This document shows, piece by piece, positions 57,902 through 64,000 of a stretch of 64,000 nt of DNA. This DNA comes from Gnetum montanum. Taxonomy: Eukaryota; Streptophyta; Gnetopsida; Gnetales; Gnetaceae. The stretch lies in assembly GCA_015680685.1 (NCBI GenBank), contig MNCI01006660.1, positions 278,480-342,479 on the forward strand, written 5' to 3'. The notes under the pieces were generated by a model that was not told the DNA's origin, ran no database searches, and saw only the letters and a list, made by a program, of their open reading frames with translations. How positions within the stretch are numbered: position 1 is the first letter of the stretch; each line of letters begins with the position of its first letter. The translations under genes were made by a program, and so were the position numbers.

Positions 57902-59220
57902 TGATGAGTAAGAACTTAGAAGGGGGGGTTAAATAAGTTCACCAAAATAAAATTTCACCAGCCACATAAACACACAAAATTTTATATTATTTCCCAACTT
58001 GGATACATTCACACTTGGAGGGTAGAACCTATGCATACCTCCAAACATTATTTCTTCAAAACCTATCATTTATAGGACATCATAGCCTTTATAAGATTTG
58101 AGGTTCACTATAGAGAGTTTCATTGCTATGAAATATCCCAACCCTGTAAGGTTCTAATAATATCAAAATGTGGTTTGAAGGACATCACACCATGTATAGG
58201 CTCTAAGCTTTGTTTCGAAGTGTTTCGTTGGTATGAAACCAATCAACCACACAATGTTCCAACAAGCTAAGAATGTGATTTCAAGGATCCCACAACCTTT
58301 ACAAAATTGAGCTCCTCTCTAGAGTATTTTGACACTGTAAAACCACTCAATCCTATAGGATCTTGACAAGTTCAATGAGAATGCCTTATTACAAGAAGCA
58401 CATCAATCCCTCATGATATCATGACAAGGAAAAGGAATTACAAGGAGAGAATGTAACTCAATTTAAAAATTCCTTGTACAATGAAGTATAGTTCCACAAC
58501 AAATTAAACAAATGAGATGACAATTCAAGTACATAAGTACAACAATGTAAGATAGATAATGATAGCTTTGATGATGAAAACGCTTGCACAATATCCAAAA
58601 TTTTGAAGTCTACTTATAGCCTTAGAGTTTTTGAAAAAATCTTAGAATTCATGAAACAACTATTCAATGGCTAATGTAGACATCTCCTTTAAGATTGGAA
58701 CATCTTTATGTATTTAGCTTTAACTTTGGAGAATGTATTCTTTTAGAATGGGATGTCTCTTGGGAGACATCTCTAGGAAAACATCTTCTTTTCAAAGGAG
58801 ATGTATCTTATTTCTAGGAGATGTCTTCCTGTGATTCACTTCCTATCAACCAAGACATCTTCTATAACTTGGAGACATCTTCTCAACATTTGAGATTTTG
58901 TTGATTTAGCTTTCTCTCAATCCTTGGAGTAGCTTCATTTAGCTTTTATTTTTTGTTTTCATCCATGCTCTTATCTTGTTATCCAAATTTATTTCTTGTT
59001 TTAAAGTCTTGGATCTTCTTTTCATCTCAACACAGCTCTTCTTCTAACTCAAAATTTGCTCTTTATCCCAATCTATTGTCTTGATACATTAAGAGTCCTG
59101 ATTGTGCTATTTTCCCAATCTCATTATGCTCTTGGTCTACCCTTAGACCTACGAGGCAATACAAACACATTTTCCACATTCTACATTTTCTAAGTTTTTG
59201 ACATATCAAAAGGCCAACAA
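57902..59220 (-). repeat. C2 5' LTR (right copy)
   Basis: Starts tgatgagtaagaacttagaa and ends atatcaaaaggccaaca. It carries the gacatct/agatgtc cluster at 58676-58885. On the minus strand a TATA-like ggctataagtaga lies near 58605-58620. Confidence 0.92.
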
Positions 59221-62200
59221 AAAGCTAGTTGAAAATTAGCTTGAGTGGATTGATGCATTAATCAAGATGGAAAAAGTAAAGTTATCCCAATTTGTGAAAT
59301 GGAAGAAATTCATTTCCTCCTTATTCACCAAGTGGTTATGAGAAAAGTCAAGATAGGTCAAAAAAAGATTATTCCAACTTGCTATTGGGATAAATGGCAT
59401 TTACCATAGTTCACTAAGCTAATATTGAAAACTTAGAATTGGCCAAAATAAGTTTGTCCTGATTCACTCTCTTGTCAATATTTTTCTCTCTCTACTTAAT
59501 GTAGTTAAAGCATGTGGCTAATACATTCATAACAGTTAAATATTTAGCCATGAGATATGGGTTCCCACTTAACTGTAGCTTTTCCAAAGAAACTATTGAA
59601 GTTAGTGAAGTAGATTTTTTTTCCAATTAGTGAGATCTCATTTGTCCCATTTGCAAAATGGGAGAAATCAAGTTTAACCAATTTTGAAAATAGAAACCTA
59701 CTTTTCAAAAATGCTCATAGAGATGAATCCCACCTCTACAAAGAATCCCTACCACAGCAACCAAGCTCACTACATCTTGATACATCAACATCATGTAAAG
59801 CATACCCTAAGAAAGGAGTAGTATTTGTAGAGATAGATTATAGCTATGCAAAGTGACTTTGCCATATCAACGCTTAGCCACATTAGCTTATGAAAGGTAG
59901 CTTGTAGAGTAAAAATTCACTCTACAAAGGATCTCTTCCACATTAGTAGTAACACACCAACATTATCACATTAGCACTTTACCACATTAGCTTGTAGAGT
60001 TGGTTCGTAAGGGTGAAATTTAGATCTACAAAATGGCTCTACCATATCAATGCTTTGCAATTCATCTTGTAAGTGAGTCAATGAAGCTACAAAGCTACTC
60101 CTGCCATATCGGCCTCATTTGGGATCTACCACATCAACTTTTGTAGAATTGGAATTTAGCCTTATAAACAAGCTAAACTTTGTCAAGCCACAATAGCTTA
60201 TAGAGGAGCTTTGAAGAGCTGAAAAATAGCATCATACATAGCTCTGGCATGTCAGCTTCTTGAATCTACCATACCACATCATCCTTTGTAGAACTAAAAC
60301 TTATTTCTATAAATAAACTTAAAGGCCTCATCAGTGATAGAATAAGCATGTAGAGCTCAAATATGGCTCCACAAAGTAGTTCTACCACATCAGTGAAGCT
60401 CTTGAGTTCTACCACGTTAGCTACACCACATCAACATTTAGATAAAAATTTATAAGCTCACGTGAAGTAGGAAAACTTATCTATCACATCAACAAAACTC
60501 CAAGAATTGTGCCATGTCATCTAGTAGAGAAGGTACATAGAGTTCAAAAATAGTTACACAATGAAGCTTTCCCATGTCAACATCCTACTATATATACTCT
60601 TAGAGCCAACTTATAAAGCCAAATTCTCTCCTAATAAAATCTCGTAGATATCTCTTTTCACATTAGAGCTCATCATGGGTCCACATAGAGATACATTTCA
60701 TGCACTTACCTTTTCTTTCTTTAATCTGGGTTAGCATGGGCACAACATATGAAACTAAATATTAGCTCTACAAAGAAGCCCTGCAAGCACTCTTTCGTTT
60801 CATCCCTTTAATCTAACAACTCTACAAGTAAACTCAAATGGGCTCTATAGTCAACACCATAAGTCACAAATGAAGATAGAAAGTAGAATAAAGCTAATTA
60901 AAATGCAAATCAACATCAAAGCTTTAGAAAAAAAGTGTGAAGATATTGTTTAAGCATGAAGCCATCATTAGAAATATAATCCATAAGTCAAAAGGGAGTG
61001 GAACTTGAAGAGCTAATGGAAAACCATTACTAGCTAGTATAGCTAATAGAAAGTCATCACAAGCTAGTATAAATAGAATTTGCTAAGGAAAATTATGAGG
61101 GTTATGCTAAAGTTACTAAGAAGAAATCTCAGATTCATAACAATAAGGGATCTACTTCAATAAAGCTAACAAATTTTGTAACCAAATTAGTAATGAAAGA
61201 AATGAATGAAGTTAGATTCAACAAATTAAATATCCACATCTATGGAAAGTTAGCTCAATAGCTTCTAGTAGCAAAGCTCCAAATTCAAAGAATGAGAAAA
61301 ACCTTTAAGAGGATCAAGAAACTATCAACGACCTATAATCATGAATATAAATAAGCATTTAAATAGCCTTAAATGGATTTTAATAGCTCTAAAATAAATA
61401 CAATGAACCAAGCTTTCTTGAAATGTTGGAGTTATTAGATAAAGAGCTCAAAGCTAGAGGAAATTTTATTAACAAAATAATGATCCATCGCTCTATGATT
61501 ATTTGATCATGACATGTAGTAACTATATCTTTTAATTTCTAAAGTGGTAACTGTGAGAGGCTACTATATAAAGCTCAGAGTAGATCTATTCATGGGGAGG
61601 AGAAAGGGGGGCAAACTAAGAATACTAGAAAAGGTAGGAATGATTTCTTGTACAATGGCATTCTCGCCTCAAATTTAATTCAGCTGCTTTGCTTCTATCC
61701 TATGAGCTAATATTTTCTTCCTACTATGTCTTAGTTGCGTAGGTAATGGTTTAGATAGTACTATGCTTTGCATCTTAATCTTGAAATTATTTAAATTTTT
61801 TTGATATCTTTGTTTTTGAAAATTCTTGGCATTTATTAACTAGCTATGTAATAGCTTATATTTTCCCTAAAAAGTGTTTGAGCATGTTGGTAGTAGCATC
61901 ATTCATGAAATTTCTTATTTGAGTCTAGAGAGTTTTAAAAATTTCTAATATTGTGGGCTGATTCAAAATAGCTTTAGCTTTCAAAGTGTTTCCTCATATC
62001 CATGGTTTCTCATTTTAATGTTTAAGATTTTATATAATTCTACTATTTTTCTTACTTTCTTGAATTCATTGAATATGGATCTATTTCTATTTTTTCTCGT
62101 GGGAATTTCTCTCTAGGAAAAATTAGGAATATATTTTATAGAATTATAATTAGAATTTGATGAAAGATTGGTTGTTCAAGTAGCATACAATTAGAACTAT

Positions 62201-62505
62201 ATAGATTAAATATCTTTGATATGGTAGGAACATTTTAATCACTTACAGTTTGAGGCAAAGATAGTTGAATTTTTCTCATAATAGTCAATTTATAATGAAA
62301 TACTTTATACTAACCATTTTAAAATTTTATAGCAAATACACATAGTTTTCTACAATATCAACTGAGTTTTATTTGGAGGTGTCCAAACCTTGGTGTTTCT
62401 AGAGACTAGCAAACATCTAAACTTGAGTTTTAAAGAACTCCTCATCCTTGTGATTATCATCATGAGAAAGAGGACAATGTCATTTATAGTCCAAAGTGAT
62501 CATTA
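59221..62505 (+). repeat. Element D 3' LTR (right part)
   Basis: Continues the right LTR of D after the C2 insertion and aligns with 50645-52401, apart from 60485-62070, which the left copy lacks. It ends gtccaaagtgatcatta at 62505, next to the G3 integrase. Confidence 0.8.
61565..61572 (+). promoter_or_regulatory. TATA box in element D LTR
   Basis: TATATAAA within ctactatataaagctcag, about 930 bp before the LTR end and in the part deleted from the left LTR. A purine-rich stretch (ggggaggagaaaggggggc) follows at about 61594. Position and orientation fit a U3/R boundary. Confidence 0.5.
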
Positions 62506-63748
62506 ACAAGAATCAAATTATTGCAAGAGTTAGTAAACTAAAGCACACATGCCCATAACATATCCTCCAACACTTGCTTAATATGTTCAATTTATCTATT
62601 AGTCCAAGGATGATATGTTGAACTCATGTTGAACTTAGTATCCATACCTACTTGAAAGAGTTTGTAAAATCAAGAAGTAAACTTAAGATTATGGTCAGAT
62701 ATCATTTCAACTAACATGCCATGGAATCTAGCTATCTTAGACAAGAAAACTTATGCAAAATATTTTGCATTAGATATTGCCTTTATAGTTAAGAAGTGAT
62801 CAAATTTAGTCAATAAGTCACAAACTACAAAAATAAAATCTCTCTTATTCCTAGTATGAGGTAACTCAAGAATAAAATCCATATCTTTTCACTTAAATCA
62901 TGAAATAGTATGAGGAAACAAATAATCATCTATTCTTTTATGCTCTATTTTTACCTACTCGTATATCAAACACTTAGTCATAAATTCACTAACCTATTTC
63001 TTCATACTTGATCACCTGTAAGCTTTCTCCAATAGCTAGTACATCTCCTTTCTACTAGGTTGAATATGAAACTTATTCATGTATGATTCCTTCAAGAGTT
63101 ACTGTAGAAGAGTTTAAGGTACATACACATGATCTTTGCAACTAAATACACCTAATGCATCTACTACAATAAGGGAATATTTTTCCTATTAAATCTTAAA
63201 CACCATGGATCTTGTTGTTACTATTCACAAACCTGTTCCTTAAAATATGAATAAATAATACTACCAGATTTCTCTTCCTACATCTATATTATATAGTAAA
63301 ATCAAAGTTGGCCAATAACTTTACCCATCTTCTATGCTAGATATTTAGTTGTGGTTATAGACTCTTATGATTAGTTCAAATAGTTAACTTCTCATGATAT
63401 ATATACTAATGTCAAATCATTAAAGGAAAAACAACATCTCTTGATTTAATATCATGTGTTGAATACTTGGTTTTATGTGGCTTTGAATGTGTGGAAGCAT
63501 AGGTCACTGCCTTATCATCTTGCATCAATACATAATTAAAGCCTTCACTTGAACCATTTATGCATATATCATAAGGTTTACTTGGGGGAAAAAGATCAAC
63601 ACTAAAGTAGAGATTAATCTTTGCTTCAACTTATTAAAAGCTACTTAGCATGAAAGCCTTCAAGTAAATCTTATCTCTTTCGTTAAGAACTTAGTTAATG
63701 GAGAAGCCATTTTAGAGAAAATTTTAGCAAACCTTCTAATTTCCTCAA
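62506..63748 (-). pseudogene. G3 Ty3/gypsy pol: RNase H and first part of integrase
   Basis: Minus strand from 63748: the RT thumb end (RRFAKIFSKMASPLTKFLTK), then RNase H (DICINGSSEGFNYVLMQDDK; AVTYASTHSKPHKTKYSTHD; HRRWVKLLANFDFTI). The integrase zinc finger follows near 63000-63110 (HIQPSRKEMY; MTKCLIYE). The core reads KDMDFILELPHTRNKRDFIF, VVCDLLTKFDHFLTIKAISN, then FHGMLVEMISDHNLKFTS, MSSTYHPW and KQVLEDMLWACVL. The first catalytic Asp (MDFI) and second Asp (ISDHN) survive, but stops are frequent. Cut at 62506 by D, with the rest at 49627, and at 63748 by the next LTR element, beyond which RT should continue. Confidence 0.86.
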
Positions 63749-64000
63749 TGATGAGATGCGGTTTACACTAGGCCGCGATATCGCATCCCATGCGATATCG
63801 CGTCGTGCCGCCATTTCTATAAATAAGAGGCGGCACTCCCTTCATTTCCCAATCCTGGCTAGTGTAGCGAAGCTCTAGCAGATTGATCACTCCAGAGTTA
63901 GAATTTTTCCCCATGTGCCCGCAGTAGGAGTCCTAGAGTGAACGGCTCTTTATTCGAGCAGCTTGTAACCTGAACCCAAGTTGTGTACGGCAATAAAGAC
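63749..64000 (+). repeat. Third A-family LTR, cut by window end
   Basis: Starts tgatgagatgcgg and shares with 18147 and 24204 the palindromic block, TATAAATA (63818-63825), gcactcc, ccagagttagaat, tgtgcccgcagtaggagt, agagtgaacg and, at the edge, gcaataaagac. It retains many CpG sites that have decayed in the other two copies. The interior and second LTR lie beyond 64000. It is inserted in the G3 pol in the opposite orientation. Confidence 0.88.
63775..63825 (+). promoter_or_regulatory. A-family LTR promoter, best preserved copy
   Basis: Perfect inverted repeat GCGATATCGCAT (63775-63786), 3-nt spacer, ATGCGATATCGC (63790-63801). Each arm contains the 10-nt palindrome GCGATATCGC. TATAAATA follows at 63818-63825, only 16 bases after the second arm. 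The sites could bind a dimeric regulator or be a methylation target; neither can be decided here. Confidence 0.72.

Larger units (their letters stand above)
53211..59220 (-). mobile_element. C2: copia element with gag but no pol
   Basis: LTRs 53211-54547 and 57902-59220 of the same family as C1. A primer-binding site lies next to the right LTR and a purine tract next to the left one. The interior (about 3.35 kb) holds a shortened SIRE-like gag at its 5' end and about 2.3 kb of non-coding DNA where protease, integrase and RT should be. It splits the right LTR of D: aggtcaaaag on the left and aaagctagttg on the right rejoin to match the unbroken site at 50640-50660 in the left LTR. The target duplication (aaaag against aaagc) is ambiguous. 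Confidence 0.85.
49628..62505 (+). mobile_element. Element D: long-LTR gypsy-like element, internally deleted
   Basis: Direct repeats 49628-52401 and (53190-53210 plus 59221-62505) flank a short plus-strand gag remnant. Flanks agaag (49623-49627) and acaag (62506-62510) are a 4-of-5 target duplication, and the G3 integrase reads across the gap. The two LTR copies are deleted in different places: the left lacks about 1.6 kb present at 60485-62070, while the right lacks the first ~1 kb. The original LTR was therefore roughly 4.3 kb. Pol is missing. Copia element C2 sits inside the right LTR. Confidence 0.78.

Noticed and set aside
1-64000. CRISPR arrays, bacterial operons, rRNA or tRNA genes
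   Set aside because: No regularly spaced identical repeats with unique spacers, no ribosome-binding-site operons, and no tRNA or rRNA consensus was seen; the sequence is plant nuclear repeat DNA.

Overview
The window looks like intergenic DNA from a very large plant genome, most plausibly a gymnosperm such as a conifer. It is AT-rich and CpG-poor and consists almost entirely of old, mutated retroelements inserted into one another. No intact protein-coding gene, rRNA, tRNA or CRISPR array was seen. Nearly every recognisable reading frame is broken by TAA/TAG/TGA codons where CAA, CAG, CGA or TGG would be expected, which fits decay of methylated cytosines. The conifer suggestion rests on the style of decay and on a hammerhead-bearing tandem repeat like those of Penelope-like elements. 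I recall such elements being reported from conifers, but could not check this.

Layout, left part. Positions 1-5.4 kb hold unassigned DNA with a degenerate tandem array of about 192-bp units built round a decayed palindrome (1330-3250). A minus-strand Ty3/gypsy gag-protease remnant lies at 5.5-7.0 kb. Positions 7-12 kb are mostly unassigned, with dispersed derivatives of the same palindrome and a possible decayed LTR.

Main nest, 12-44 kb. A plus-strand gypsy element (G1, pol at 12.06-13.42 kb and 38.84-39.40 kb) is split by a 25.4-kb minus-strand gypsy element (G2, 13422-38842, LTRs about 3.8 kb, chromovirus/Tekay-like). G2 is itself split twice. Element A (plus, 18147-25009) sits in its integrase and element B (minus, 27048-33364) sits between protease and reverse transcriptase. 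A and B are related non-autonomous LTR elements: gag (plus protease in A), a tRNA-Asp type primer site, and no visible RT or integrase. A SIRE-like Ty1/copia element (C1, minus, 39400 to about 44250) interrupts the G1 integrase and has lost its 5' LTR.

Middle, 44.8-47.3 kb. Three tandem copies of a roughly 730-bp unit each carry a hammerhead-ribozyme-like motif. Copy 1 keeps the whole catalytic core; copies 2 and 3 each carry a disabling change. A decayed, unrecognised reading frame follows.

Right nest, 48.9-64 kb. A minus-strand gypsy element (G3) is split in its integrase by a long-LTR plus-strand element (D, 49628-62505). The 3' LTR of D is split by a second copia element (C2, minus, 53211-59220) that keeps gag but not pol. 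At 63749 a third member of the A family begins and runs off the window; its LTR is visibly less decayed than the other copies.

For G2, A, B and D, near-matching 5-bp target duplications and/or reading frames that resume across the insertion support the nesting order. The window is therefore best read as a layered record: G1 and G3 oldest, then G2 and D, then A, B, C1 and C2, with the 63749 element probably youngest.
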